Source: Atherinomorus stipes (Eukaryota; Chordata; Actinopteri; Atheriniformes; Atherinidae). Taken from it: 64,000 bases of DNA. Numbering within the stretch: the first letter of the stretch is position 1; each line of letters begins with the position of its first letter. The DNA lies in contig JALJCO010010304.1 in assembly GCA_023101725.1 (NCBI GenBank), positions 248,001 to 312,000 of the forward strand, in the 5' to 3' direction. The translations under genes were made by a program, and so were the position numbers. The notes beneath the pieces were generated by a model, which made no database searches, had not been told where the DNA came from, and saw only the letters and a program-made list of their open reading frames with translations. Shown here in pieces: positions 1 to 11,947 of the stretch.

Positions 1-174
1 AGATCAGAGATGCAGTTACTGTTGTGAGTGTGACAGCAGCCAGGTGGAATTTACATTATAGAGCCACCAATGGACCATAAGAACTTTTGGTCTTGAATAA
101 ATTAGTCAATTGGCTAAAATCTGTATCCCCAGATGAGTGTGAAAGTGTGGGGTCCTGTCACTATGCCTTCGATT

Positions 175-336
175 GGTCATGTGCCCTGGCTAGTTGGCCA
201 TGGGGATTTCCCTTTAGCTGACTGGTAAGCACGCATGACTCTCACCCGGGAGTCTGGGGGATCAGATCCTGCCCTCGTTGTTTACCTTGCTACATTCCCA
301 TTATCGAAAAACTGGTTTAAAAAAAAAAAAAAAAAT
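175..336 (+). repeat. tRNA-derived SINE-like relic with poly(A)
   Basis: The stretch reads as a decayed tRNA body. A D-arm/box-A-like segment (AGCTGACTGGTAAGC, about 217-231) is followed by an anticodon-arm-like hairpin (GACTC ... GAGTC) and a box-B-like segment (GGATCAGATCC). A short unrelated tail then ends in an A run at about 319-335. That order is the layout of a tRNA-derived SINE. The box B departs from GGTTCGANTCC at several bases, so it is unlikely to be an active tRNA gene. The family is not identified; a chance tRNA-like fold is the alternative. Confidence 0.42.
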
Positions 337-1202
337 CAAGTCTCTTGTCCACCAAGTCTTTGGTAGGTCAAAAATATCACTGTAAAGACTCATAACTTGT
401 CATTTAAAGCAATATTCGCCTGTTAAACTCCAGCTCTGATGACTGGCAGCCATGTTGAATGTTTGGATACGAGTGCTAGAAACAATATACAAACTCTAGT
501 GGTTATCAGATGTACTGCATGTTAATGTATTGATCCTTTGTGTGTGACATCACACTCTTCAGTGGAATGCCAACTCTGCCATGATGGACGTCGAAAACGT
601 TCATTAATTTCTTCAAAAAGCAGACAGTTGGCCACCAAATTGCGCTTATATCTTGCTATCCTCCCTGCACAGAGGAGCAGGTAGTGGTCCTACTGCTGGG
701 TTGTTGTCCTACTATAGCTCGCTCCATGTCTCCTGGTGTTCTGGCCTGGTACTGGTATGGTGGCCTAGTATGACACTGCGCAGGGAGATGCACTTCTGTG
801 CCATCCTGGATAAGATTACTTGAGTGAGTTCTGTGGGTTGCAGACATCGCCTCATGCTACCTGGAAAAATGCAAACATGAGCAAAGATCAGCCAGAAAGG
901 ATGAATCATTTCCACCTGCTGTCAGTTTTATTAGTAGAACAGCAGGTGATTCACAATCAGTGTTTCTTCCTGACTGGACAGACTGATATTCCAGAAATGT
1001 GACAGATTTTAAATTACATGGTACAGTCTGCCCGTCCCCTTTTATGCTGATTTTATCTACAGTTTAATTGATTGTCTGATAGTTGTTGCTCTCTTTTTTG
1101 TAGTGTCCTTGAGTTCTTTGAAAAGTGCTTTTAAAAAAATACACTATTATTATCATTATTAATGATTATGTTCTACCTGTATTATTCTGAGCAGAGTGTA
1201 CT
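337..1202. other. No gene seen
   Basis: Only short frames (63-67 codons) overlap here, on opposite strands and without recognisable protein features. I see no splice-bounded exon, RNA gene or repeat copy. Confidence 0.5.
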
Positions 1203-1222
1203 TATATATATATATATATATC
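1203..1222. repeat. (TA)n microsatellite
   Basis: An uninterrupted TA dinucleotide run directly precedes a Tc1-like end. Such runs are frequent targets of TA-specific Tc1/mariner insertion. Confidence 0.85.
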
Positions 1223-1227
1223 TATAC

Positions 1228-1445
1228 GCAGTCATGCTCGAAATTATTCATACACTCTGATTAAAGACATACAAAAAAATCAGTTGTCAGTAAAATAAGT
1301 TGGAATTGACTAAACAATAAATAAAACTTCTTTGAAAATCTTGACACTTATTTTGAATTGTGGTTCAAAAGAAATATTAAAAACAAACAAAAAATAAAAC
1401 AAGTAAACAAGCATGATGTGGCTCCTGAACTAAAACTTTATTAAA
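1228..1445 (-). mobile_element. Tc1/mariner-like remnant (copy A)
   Basis: It begins with a CGAAATTATTCATAC-type end seen in fish Tc1 elements. It continues into a segment shared with 47440-47720 and, in reverse orientation, with 52360-52560; the shared core includes GGCTCCTGAACTAAAA. The two later copies contain a decayed Tc1 transposase C-terminus, which supports the class. This copy retains only the terminal non-coding part. No matching second end was found. Confidence 0.5.
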
Positions 1446-1800
1446 GGATAACTTTCATCTCTTTCAACCTGGACCTTATTTCTAGTAATTTATACGTGCA
1501 TTTACTCACAGTAAAATTTCTGTATCACTTTGACTTTTTCGCAAGATATTAAGCTACCCTCCATATAATGGGAGAGACGGGGCAGTTTAGGATAGTTGCA
1601 CTATCTGCAGCAAAACTCCTTCATCTCACCAATATTTTGGAGAGGGAATGGCTGCGACCCGGGCATTCCTGTCATGGGCGTTCCTGGTGGCATTTCACTG
1701 ACCAACCAATCGTAAAGTTTTTCGCAGGGGACGCTGGAAACACTGCCATTTTATCCAAAACATGTTCCACACTGACCTCTGCCTCCCACAGAAAATATGA
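1439..1800. repeat. Unclassified dispersed repeat, copy 1
   Basis: About 230 bp from TTAAAGGATAACTTTC onward match 6472-6690 closely. Shared blocks include TCTGTATCACTTTGACT, ATAATGGGAGAGACGGGGCA and TATCTGCAGCA. Both copies open with TTAAAGGATAACTTT, like one end of a TTAA-flanked MITE, but I could not find a second inverted end. The 86-codon frame inside has no recognisable domain. Confidence 0.55.
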
Positions 1801-2494
1801 TTACCCAGTGAGAGGTTATGTCAGTTAGTTGATTATTATTTGGTAAAGTGTCACTGTATAACTCGTGTTTTCTTTATTGTATCCAAATCCAATATTAATA
1901 ATAGAGACAAGCTTGTCTCAGGAGCAGCTAGCGTCTTAATGTCGTTGGTCCATAAACACTGTGGCTATTTGTAGTTATCAGCTTGCAGGGACGACTTGTA
2001 ACGTTAGACCTATAACCATGTGGGCTTTGCTTATTTGGATGTCATTGTTTTATATTAAATAAATAATGCCTATTAATAACTATCTACTAACAGAGATGGT
2101 TCCAGCCATGCTTCAGGTTGGATGTCCAGCAGGTTTTATTTTCTTTTTAACTTTGGTCCCGGTAAACGAGAACATTATAAAGGATGGAATTAGCCTGAAC
2201 AGAGATAATCAGCCTCTCAGCATCCATGATGGAGCAGGAGTGTTCTCAGAACCAAAGTTACATTCATTGTTCTTTGGACCTGCTCTAATGAAGGACAGCT
2301 CTACTCTGATTGGTTGCGGCCGGTTGCCGCTGAACCATGTCATAGCTAATTACCATAAGGTTAACCGAAGCTCAACTTCTCATCTGGTGCTACTTTGGAC
2401 ACGCGGCAGACGCCTTTGTCATCAGGACGCCTGCTCTCATTGAAAATGTATTAACTTCCGCCATCTTTGTCACTTTTGGTCTGATTGTACAGTT
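1801..2494. other. No gene recognised; 125-codon frame only
   Basis: A plus-strand frame at 2066-2443 runs 125 codons. It shows no domain, no signal peptide and no matching splice context, and I treat it as fortuitous. The flanks are AT-rich. Confidence 0.4.
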
Positions 2495-3135
2495 AGGGCA
2501 CATTCACGACACCTTTTTGATTGGAATCATAGTCTGTTTGCTTGGAAAGTCCGCTTCGTTTGGGGGAGTTGTGAATGTGCAAACGTACCCTGATCCGGAA
2601 CAAACAAGGTCCGTCTACAAACGCAGGTCTCGGTCCAATTGAAGTGGACCAAATATCAAAATACAGACGTGGACTACAAATTGCATTGGCATTGTGCGTA
2701 CAACGTTGGGCAACCTGAGAAAACGCTACGACAATAAACACGTGTGGGACTGCACTACTTATAAAGATGGATGGCTCTTGGTCAGGGTCAGACGCGGTCG
2801 AGTGACAAGAAAGTAAAAGCTTTAATCGATATTTAGTCTGATTAAAGCATATCCCAGCTCCTCGTATGTACGCACAAAAATAATGTTGTTTTGTGGAGGA
2901 AACGCAAGTTGTGAGAACCTTCTTGTTCGTTGTATGTCTTGTCGTTGCCTACGGTGAATCCAAATGCAGCACCACTTGAGACTGGGAACATTATTCAAAA
3001 GATTTGGCCCGTTTGGCTATGATGCAATGTGAACGCAATCTCTGTCCAGAAGACCACCACCGCCCCCAGCAGAACCGAGTTCCCAAACGGACCGAGTCTT
3101 CCGGACTTTGTTTTCTGAATGCGCCCTTTGTGTCT
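2495..3135. mobile_element. DNA-transposon-like element, AGGGCGCATTCA ends, copy 1
   Basis: The left end AGGGCACATTCACGAC and the right end TTCTGAATGCGCCCT are inverted. The whole interior matches 10912-11506 in the opposite orientation: shared blocks include AAGCGGAC/GTCCGCTT, AATGCCAATGCAATTTGTAG, the GAGGAGCTGG region and TCTTCCGGAC. A frame on each strand has no known domain. I infer a non-autonomous TIR element of unassigned superfamily. A third, partial relative lies at about 44214-44527. Confidence 0.65.
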
Positions 3136-3189
3136 AGCAAGCTGCTCTCTCATCTGTACTGCGGTGGCGTGCGGCTTGTGGAGTGTGGA

Positions 3190-3222
3190 GAACCCCCCCC
3201 CCTACCCCCCCAACCCCCAACT
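3190..3222. repeat. C-rich run
   Basis: Consecutive C tracts separated by single bases lie just upstream of the GATA array. Confidence 0.7.
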
Positions 3223-3257
3223 AACGGAGAGCTACAGTATACTGTTGTACATTTTCC

Positions 3258-3376
<119 letters not shown>

Positions 3377-4833
3377 GTTACTTAAATTCCTTTTTGGATT
3401 TACAATTCTCCCTAGAATTAACAAAGTTTGTTTTTCATGTTATTTTAATACAATCCAATTTCAGTTTAGTAAATTGTTTTGGATGGTGACTATTCATAAA
3501 AAGAGGAGGTTGTCTGAATGAATGAGGGTGAAGAATGTAAAAAGATTTCATTACGACAAAATGTGAAAATGTGTCTGCAATTAAGATTAGAGAGGCACAA
3601 AATGAATTGAATTAAAATGTCTTTGAACTGACATTTTTATCACACACAAAATATTAGATTAAAATAGCAACACTGTTTAAATGCAGAACACTGGCTGGTT
3701 GTTGAAATTATTGCTTTGGTGTCACTTATTTTACAATCCAACATTTATTATTCATCAGTTTAATTCTTGCAGTTGCTTACAGAATCAAGCCTCAGCATAG
3801 ATCCAATACTTTTGCCTGAGAAAAGCATTCAGATGTATTTCAGCCTGAATGCTGTATGTGGATTCAAATCTGGGAAGCAGGCAATCCTTGAGAATAGCCC
3901 AGGATGGATTCCTGTTCAGACTGTGTATGGGCTGATTGATTGGATCTAAATCCATCCTAAATGCTTCCTCACTGCATTCACACCTGTATTTGTGTATTTA
4001 ATGGAAGTTGGAATCAAACAAGAATAAAACTAGACTTAAAGGGACTGAAAGCAAATTGTCACCGCTTGGTGTGCTCTAACGTACTGTGAGTAGAGGCCAA
4101 ACAAAGAGTGTCGTGATTGACAGTTTTTGTCAGTTTCATAATCCATGAAAAGCGAGCATTTTTTCTGCTTATGGGAAAATGTGAAATTACCGGGTTAACT
4201 GTTGAATCTGCATACACATGTACAAAGAAAAACCTCTAGCAGAACCCTGCTATGGGCTGATAGCCAGCTGCCTCAGCTTGCTAGGGTGGAGGGGACAGGA
4301 GAGAGGGGTCAACAAGCACTATAACTCTGAGTCATGGATACCTGCTGAGAAAGAAGAAAAGAAATACAAGTTAATTATGCCAATAATACCATAAATCTGT
4401 ACAATGACATGGAGAGCTGGGAGACAAAAATGGAAGTGGTGAGTACATTATGGGATGTCACCCTGCAGGCTAATGACTAAGGAATGTCGAAATACTTGGG
4501 GCGTGGGCCTCTGGGCAGCTGCTGGGGGCCCGGGTCTGGAGTCGTGCGGGCTTCCTCCTCCTTGCAGAGACGAGGGTGCATCTGCATTACTGCATCACCA
4601 TGGAGACCATTGATTCTGCATGATGACACTGTGACGCTGCTTCCCATTGCTCTGACTAGGTTTTACCTCTTCTCTGCGTAGATCTGCGTGTGTTGTATGA
4701 TCTTATGATACTTAAGCCACCTGCAGGTCCTCCTGGGGGGGATTGTAAGTTTTGTTTTCCAGCAAAGACCTTGGAATGTTGTTTAGGGGTTTCGGTATAC
4801 AGTAGAAGTAATAGTTGACTGTGCAACCGTATA
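3377..4833. other. No gene seen; possible MITE end
   Basis: No frame has a recognisable product. At 4036 the sequence TTAAAGGGACTGAAAGC resembles the end of the MITE family found at 18947 and 43751, but no partner end is visible, so I do not call an element. Confidence 0.4.
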
Positions 4834-6176
4834 TTCACACTGGACGCCTCCATTCCCAAATACATTCAACGCGCGAATGATTGAAGCTTACTCGCTCAAT
4901 TCTGACATTTTTTCGCGTGAATGGAGTGTATCGTACACGCAAATAAGATGCTTTATTCGTGCGTCAAGTTTAACTTTCCGGAGTGGGGGATGGTGGTTTG
5001 TTACACGTCAGTCACCTCAGTCAGGTGAACATGGCAGAACCCAGTTATTTTAGTACTTTGAGAGAGTTGCAGCGTAGTAGCTGCTTTGGAAGTCGGAGAA
5101 CTGAAGTCGCCTGCGTGTTTGGGTCCACCAGATTCTCCAGAGGAGCTCGGAGCTCGGTGAATTTCATCACCTGATCCAGGAATTATGTCTAGATGGTGGC
5201 CGCTTCCAGGGGAATTGCCCCCCCCCCAGTGTGATGATCTGTCTGGGAGGATCGGTGCTACATATCCCTCCAGGATACAAACTACAGGCGCTGTATTCCA
5301 GCTGCCGCGCATCTGTCCATCTGCCTTCGGTGAGTAAGCTAGCTAGTTCTTGCTAAACTTCCAACTTCCAGCAAAACAACATGGCTGCTGTCGCTAGCTA
5401 TTGTAGCTCAGTTTAACAAGTCTCTGCCGTCGCCTCCACCTCTCAAAATTTAACCAGCTGATTAAACAAAACTCGTAACTTATGGCTTTCCTGCTCCTTT
5501 CATCCGAGTGTTTGTTTACATCAGCTGAACTCCTGGTACTGGAGCGTCATCTTGTGACCAAACCGAATACTACACTAGTCTGAACACAGACTCATATTGA
5601 ATTATGTTGATGTTTTATAGCAAACAACCTCAATTTATTTCTGTAGCGAGAACAGAGCTGCATCTTCCTCCAGGAACTACAGGTTCTCTGTTCCTGCTGC
5701 AGAGTGTCGGTGTTGTGACGTTTCATCCCGTCAAACACAGACTGCAGAGACAAGCAGCTTTTGGTTAATGAGGTTTTGGTTGACCAGGTTTTCAGTCCTA
5801 AATTTATGGTATTATTACACCGCTTTTATGTGCAGCACTTTGTAATTTTATCCGTAAAAAGCACTTTTCTCTTCTTACTACAGAAGAGAGCAGCGAGCTG
5901 CAGAGCGCCGGTCCATTCACATCATGTCTTATTCATTTTCAATGATGGGGCTTGTACTGTTTGCACGTATGAAACGGTCAAGTTAAATTTTTTCAACTCA
6001 AGCAAACAGGCAAAATACACTATTCGCGCTGGTAAAATGCTCGTTTGGGGTTTGTCGCGCCGCAAATTCACGTCAAACGCGCCGCCCCAAGCAAACCCAT
6101 GTCTTCTTGCATCTGTACATTAACTTAACATGTAATTAAATCACGCGAATAATTTTATTCGTGTCCGGTGTGAACA
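4834..6176. mobile_element. 1.3-kb element with TTCACAC inverted ends
   Basis: The left end reads TTCACACTGGACGCC. The reverse complement of the right end reads TTCACACCGGACACG, so about 12 of 15 terminal bases pair. The subterminal sequence on both sides is rich in CGCG and CGAAT words, unlike the flanks. Inside is a short Met-initiated frame (about 5031-5174) followed by a donor-like GGTGAGTAAGC near 5329. I cannot assign the protein. The class could be PIF-Harbinger- or ISL2EU-like, but this is not settled; no clear target duplication is visible. Confidence 0.5.
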
Positions 6177-6471
6177 CAGGGTAAGTATATCCATATTTCT
6201 CTCTCTCTCTTTTCTTCACCCTTTTCTCTCTGCTCCACTTTATATCATTTCTTCTTTTAACTTTCATTTCCCTCTTGTCAAACTCAGCAATATGATGTAA
6301 AACGCTGTTATAAACAAATACTTAAAGAAATTAAATTAATAAACAACCCTTATATTCATAAAACTCCCCTTGGTAAAGCAAATCTGTTCAACACAATAAA
6401 GCTGCCAGATCATCATTTGTGCTACGATGCTGGATAGGACAAGTTATAAACAATGTTATTAAGCCTAGCCT

Positions 6472-6690
6472 TAAAGGATAACTTTCTATTTTTTCAACCT
6501 GGACTTTATTTCTAGGAGTTTATATGTGCATTTACTCGCCGGTAAAATTTCTGTATCACTTTGACTCCTTTGGAGGATATTTAGATTAGTCGCCCTTCAG
6601 CGTGCATCCGTATAATGGGAGAGACGGGGCAGTCTCTCTATAAGGCATTATCTGCAGCAGAACTCCATCATTTCACCAAGACTTTAAAGG
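6472..6690. repeat. Unclassified dispersed repeat, copy 2
   Basis: Second copy of the repeat at 1439. It shares TTAAAGGATAACTTTC, CTGTATCACTTTGACT, the GGGAGAGACGGGGCAGT block and TATCTGCAGCAGAACTCC. The copies diverge after about 230 bp. Copy 2 carries a 10-20 bp insertion (ATTTAGATTAGTCGCCC region) relative to copy 1. Confidence 0.55.
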
Positions 6691-8260
6691 TTGAATATGG
6701 AACATTTCTATTAAAAAATAAATAAATTAAAAAAATCCCTCCTCAAGGCATTTAGAAGGGTGCAGAATGAAAGTGCAGCATTTCCTTGAAAAATTATATT
6801 TAGCCTGAAAATAAATATAAAATAAATTTTCACAAGTTCTGTAATGGTGTTATATTCACAACTACAAGCAGATACAGGCCGCCATTGCGGGTTGCCAAAT
6901 ACAATCCCTGTGTGACAACAGTAGAGAATGTTGGATACAGTTTGTCCAGCAGCTGCTACACAGCCCCGGAGATATTGTTATCCATCTCAGAAGGGGAGAG
7001 ACCTGAGAAGAGCAAAAACTGAAATTTAGGAGAAGACTACACTTGATGGACCCACATAAACATTTTCCACAGCATCAAAACATGAAAATGGTGACTTTTC
7101 TCCTGGATCAGTAAGCTAACTCACTTGCTAATGTTAGCTGCCAGTTATAAAGTCCTCTGAAGTACTTGTTGGATATGCTGCAGGCTGATGGTCCCTTGTC
7201 GTACTGGCAGTGAGCCTGGCAACCCAGGCGCCCTGGTGAAGGTGGATGGTGGTGGTGTGGTGGGGAAAAAAGAACATTTCTGTGAGTGAAAGTGTTAATA
7301 TCTGCAGCTTGAATTCCTGTTGTGTGTGTGGTGTTGCGAGAGGACCTGAACATGCAGTGTGTTCACAGTTGTGAGAAAGCACAAACGCTGCTCTCACTGA
7401 GAAATCACTTGTAGGCTCCTGGAACAACAGCCAATCAAGATGTGACAGCTACCAGCTGACGAACAGATGACTGATGGAAGAGGCAACAAAATCAAACAAA
7501 TGAGCACAGCCATATCACAGCCCTGCTCTCCAAGATATCTGATGCTCGTGGCAATTTTTATTCACCTCCAACTTGTGCCATACAGCCACATCCCCGCTGT
7601 CTCCATGACTTTTTACACAATCTGTTTTTCTTTGTATGTGTTTTGTTCCCTAAGAAAGTAAGAGGCTGAAAGGTCTGTTTACACTAAAATCTCATCACCA
7701 AAGTCTTGTTTGATTACGCAAGTTTTGGATTGTTGACAGAGAATAACCCGGTTCTCTGTTGAAGAATCGGTTCATTTTGGGGTGACCTCTGCAGTGCACA
7801 CCACAGTATATGATCAGAGGAGATCAGTGCGATTCGTCTTTTGCAATCAACAAGTGTGTGCTCTCTATATCTGTGAAAGCCTGAGGAATCTTGTAGTGTG
7901 TATCTGGCTTAACACTGTTAGAAGTGTAAAACATTGCATGTTTTGTGTTAGCATAGTGGTATCTTGATATCTAAAAAATACTGAATCCTATATTTTGACG
8001 GGCAAATATCTAAGAATTGACTCCAGCTGCCCAGTGCACCAGCTGGGCATAAAAAAGTTTGTAACTCTTATGCCGGACTGTATGTCTAACTGGTGACTGG
8101 GATTAACACCGAATGCACTAAACTTGACTGACCATAGTCGGGGCTGCGTCTGGTCTCATGATGTGTGTCCATGTGAATATACACGAATCGATGATTGTTA
8201 CCAAGCAACACAGTTCTACCCAATGAGCTAAGACTTGTCCCAACAAACAAGTAGGAATGA
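6691..8260. other. No gene seen
   Basis: Overlapping frames of 60-117 codons on both strands show no domains. I see no RNA gene and no repeat family member. Confidence 0.4.
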
Positions 8261-8312
8261 GATAGATGGATGGATCGATGGATGGATGGATGGATGGATG
8301 GATAGATAGATA
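8261..8312. repeat. (GATG)n/(GATA)n microsatellite
   Basis: A compound tetranucleotide array changing from GATG to GATA, followed by unique sequence. Confidence 0.93.
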
Positions 8313-9104
8313 ATTCCTGAGGAACCATCGGAGAGCCAGGGACACTTGTAATAGTCCTTTTACTCAACTCAAGACTGATACTCACAAATATTGAAAAAAA
8401 AAACATTTTACCCAACGAGAAAGAGAGAAATATGTTCACAGTGACCGAATAAAAGTTCTTAAAGCAGTGTCTATTTTATTTTAATGCTTCTTCTGCACCC
8501 CACTGTAATGCTTTGAATATTCTATGTAAAATACTTTGTCCTGTACATGAAATGTGCTATTTAAACAGAGTATCTTTGCCTCATAACAAAATACATACAG
8601 TGGTTTTATTTGGCTGAGTCTTTTCTCTGCAAAAGAGAAGACCCATTAAAATACTGGAACTCAAGGACAACGGTTTATCCTGATTTTTACAAGGTTGCTG
8701 AGAGATATCTGCATAATCCAGCTGCTTCTGTCCATGTGAAAGGGTCCTCTTTAAATCTGAAGAAGTATTAACAAAGAAGAACCGACTGAAGCCTAAGTTT
8801 AAATATAAAATATATATACTGTATTTGAACCTCCCAAATGCCCAAATAATAAGGTGTGATAGGTAAAACAAACTGGAGTTTACAAGAAGCATCTATAAAG
8901 TAGTCAAAAACCTTTTTAACTTCATCTCACCAGTGTGAAACAAAGTGTGACCTGTGTGATAGAACAGCACATTTATACATATTTCACTAGACTTGAAGAT
9001 TGCCTAAAGCGAGACCAAGACACTACCAAGACCAGAGCGCGTCAAGACGAAGACAACAACAAGACCAAGACAAACCAACTCAAAACCCTGCCCCTTAAAA
9101 GAAT

Positions 9105-9188
9105 CAAAATCAAGAATCTTTAGGAATCAGAATTGAAAGCAGGAATCAGAACCGGAATCATTCAAATTCAAACAATGCCCAACCCTGT
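9105..9188. repeat. Possible hAT-type terminal fragment
   Basis: GAATCAGAA-type repeats lead into AATGCCCAACCCT. Its reverse complement, AGGGTTGGGCATTG, resembles the ends of fish hAT elements. Only this end is present. The upstream GACCAAGAC-rich stretch (9010-9090) is low-complexity and may belong to the same relic. Confidence 0.3.
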
Positions 9189-10658
9189 ATGTTAGCCAAG
9201 AACAGATCCTGCTCCAAAATTACTCCAAAGTTCTTCATGGTGGAAGCCAAGTGTATGCCACCCACAGTAATTACATAGACTAGTAAAACATTTGTATTGA
9301 CTGTTTGTTTTATTTGAAAAAAAAAATTGGATGGATGATGCCACGATTTTCAGGCGCACGCTTATACTTTATGTGAAGTCAGGTTCTTTCATTTTCGTTC
9401 CTTTTATTCCAAAGAATTGTACGAAGCATCTGTACACCATAATGTGCGGTAGGTGACATACTTCGGGACATGCATGCAGTACAGACGCAGTATTTCAGCA
9501 AAGATGAAATGTTGTTTGTGTCATATGAGCCCACTTTAACCACTTCTGGGATGTTTGTGTGTGTAAAACGCAGCATGTGAAGAATGCTAGCATTTGTGCA
9601 TGTGCTATCCAGGCTGCAGGGTAGGAGGAGAGTGTGAGTGTGTGCCAGGCTCTGGCAATATGAGAGACAACACCACGGAGCCAGCGAGCACCCAGCCATT
9701 AAATGGCCTTGACGGCTCACTGAGCTGCTGCCAAAACAAACCACACAGAAAATGACCAGAATGCATCTAGGGGCGAAAGGGGGCAATGAGGAGATAGAGT
9801 GAGGACATGGTTTTGGTGGCTGGGGCATTGGAGGGCTTGTAACAGTGGAAAAATGACACTCAGTTCTGGCCAGAGGCCAAGAAACACATACAAGGACAGA
9901 GCGCCAAGCAGAGCTAAAGAGCACATTATTGGGACAACAGCTGGGGTGTGGGGTACCAAGTTGACTGTTCCACACAAGCACAGTGGACGAAGTAATGCAT
10001 AAACATTCACGTTCTCCAGCAGAGAGGAAATGCAATTTCTCAGACTGTGGATAAAGATGTGGCGGTGTTCGCTGGAGACATTTGTTGGTCCACTGCTTCG
10101 TGGCTGTCAGCCAGAGGGGCATCACTGCCGCTTGTTAGGAGAATGTAGGGGGTTGCAGCCAAAAGACTGCCTGTGTTTGGCCAGCTAATATGGGAGAGGT
10201 TAAAAGCCATGGAGGGTTCATTACCCCTGCAATCACACAGCCACTGTCTGAGCCAACAAAGCTGGAGGATGAGGCCGGGCAGAGACAATGCTAATGCCAC
10301 CCAGACACGTACCAAAGAAACTACAACACCGGGGAGGATGACTGCAACATCCAAACATCTGAAATGATCGACAGGAACAGTTCAGAGCTCATTCAGGGAG
10401 AAGCTTTGAGCACGCATTCATAAAGATCACAGTGAGTCACAACTGAAAATGTTTTGGGCTGTTCTTCATCCAGCCGCTTCCCGTAACTATCTCAACATGA
10501 TTTAATGTGGGCTATCAAGCAAATGCAAAATGCTCTGCATTTATCAAAAGCTCTTCACTAAATTTAATCAGCTACATCAGGCCAGCCCACACACACTGGA
10601 GCGCACACACACTGTTTAAAATGTCCTCAACCCCAGGCTGCCTCCAATCTGTGTCTTT

Positions 10659-10659
<1 letters not shown>
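9189..10659. other. No gene recognised; contains the longest frame of the window
   Basis: A 248-codon frame runs on the minus strand from 10125 to 9379. Its translation is rich in Cys, His, Ser and Pro, has no domain, and has no flanking splice sites that I can defend. It is most likely a chance frame in moderately GC-rich DNA. The overlapping plus-strand frames also lack recognisable features. Confidence 0.4.

Positions 10660-10691
<32 letters not shown>
10660..10691. repeat. (GT)n microsatellite
   Basis: About 16 uninterrupted GT units. Confidence 0.95.
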
Positions 10692-10693
<2 letters not shown>

Positions 10694-10911
10694 CGTGTGA
10701 TAGAGAAAAGCTCAGAGCAGCCTTTGCTAAATAGACCTAGAAGTGCTGTATGTGTGTTTGAATGGCTGAGTGTGGCTTGAAATGCAAGTTTACACCTGAA
10801 AAGCAGCTTCTCTACCAACAGAAATGGTCACAGCTGTTTGCATAAACACAATAAGACATCCCGCAAATATCAGACCCTTACACCCATCTTTTTTCTATCT
10901 GTTTAATCTGA

Positions 10912-11506
10912 GGGCGCATTCAGAAAGCATAGTCCGCGAGTCCCGGTCCGTTTGGGGACTCGGTCCGGTTGGGGGCGGGGGGTGGTCTTCCGGACCGAGA
11001 TCGCGTTCATGTTGCACTGTTGCCGAACGAGCCAAGAATGAGAATCTCAGGTGGCGCTGCTTTCAGATTCACGTAGGCGAGGAAAAAAAAGCACGAACAA
11101 GAAGGTTCTCACTACTTCTGTTTCCTCCTCAAAGCGACATTATTTCTGTACGAGGAGCTGGATATGATTTCATCAGATCAATTATCAATTAAAACTTTTA
11201 CTTCCTTGTAACTCCGCGTCTGACCACGAGCCATCTTTATAAGTACCGCAGTCCCTCACGTGCGTTTGTTGTCGTAGCGTTTACCCATGTTGTCCAACGT
11301 TTGACCCACAATGCCAATGCAATTTGTAGTCCACTTCCTGTCTTTGGTTCACTTGAAGACGAGACCTGCATTTGCAGGCGAACAGAGTCCGGTTGTTTGT
11401 TCCGGATCAGAGTTTGTTTGCGCATTCACAACTCCCCTAATGAAGCGGACTTTCCAAGCAAACGGACTCTGATTTGAATCAAAAAAGCTTTGTGAATGCG
11501 CCCTGA
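10912..11506. mobile_element. DNA-transposon-like element, AGGGCGCATTCA ends, copy 2
   Basis: This is the better-preserved partner of 2495-3135, lying in the opposite orientation. The ends are AGGGCGCATTCAGAAAGC and TTTGTGAATGCGCCCT, pairing over about 12 bp. The subterminal region has repeated GGTCCG/CGGACC words. The interior carries no complete frame and looks non-autonomous. The class is not assigned; similar 'gcattcaca...aagcggac' ends recur at 44420-44527. Confidence 0.68.
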
Positions 11507-11518
11507 TTCAGCATGTGG

Positions 11519-11600
11519 AGCAGGGATGGGCAACTCTGGTCCCTGAGAAGTGCAGTCCTGCAAGTTTCACAGGTTTCCCTGTTTAAGCACGCTCAAATTC
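11519..11600 (+). repeat. Teleost dispersed-repeat fragment (GGGATGGGCAACTCTGGTCC type)
   Basis: The block GGGATGGGCAACTCTGGTCC with a following CCTGCAAGTTT is a fragment I recognise as frequent in fish genomes. A diverged, longer relative in reverse sense appears at about 45600-45750 (CCTGAGGACTGGAGT). Its class is uncertain. Confidence 0.4.
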
Positions 11601-11947
11601 AATGAGTTTCTGAGCAGAACTATTAAGGATAGGGTCACATGGATACTTTTGTCACAATTAAAACGTTCTCAAGTCCAGAAAAGGGATCCGTGGTTTTTTT
11701 TCACCATGCGACCGTGCCAAAAGTCCATAACAGTTGTCAGAACAGAACAGTTGGAAGAGGCCGCTGCACGATTGTAAAGTCCAGAATAACGTTTGGCATG
11801 GGGGTGGGGGGTTGGATCTCTGGCAGCAGTTGTTTGTCTCTCGCCAGTGCTCCCTGCCGACCCTTCTCTCAAAGTAGACATCCCTCATGCACGCAATGAG
11901 ACACACAGGACACGTCTCGGAACATCATGTTAGCTTTCTCTCAGTGA

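Noticed and set aside
175..300. Functional tRNA gene
   Set aside because: Box B and T-arm are damaged, the anticodon loop has an extra base and a poly(A) follows; a SINE head is more likely.
5001..5312. 103-codon minus-strand frame as a gene
   Set aside because: It overlaps the Met-initiated plus-strand frame in the same element, has no domain and lies wholly inside a TIR element.
9379..10125. 248-codon frame as a real gene
   Set aside because: No domain, no plausible composition, no splice or promoter context; kept only as a low-interest finding.
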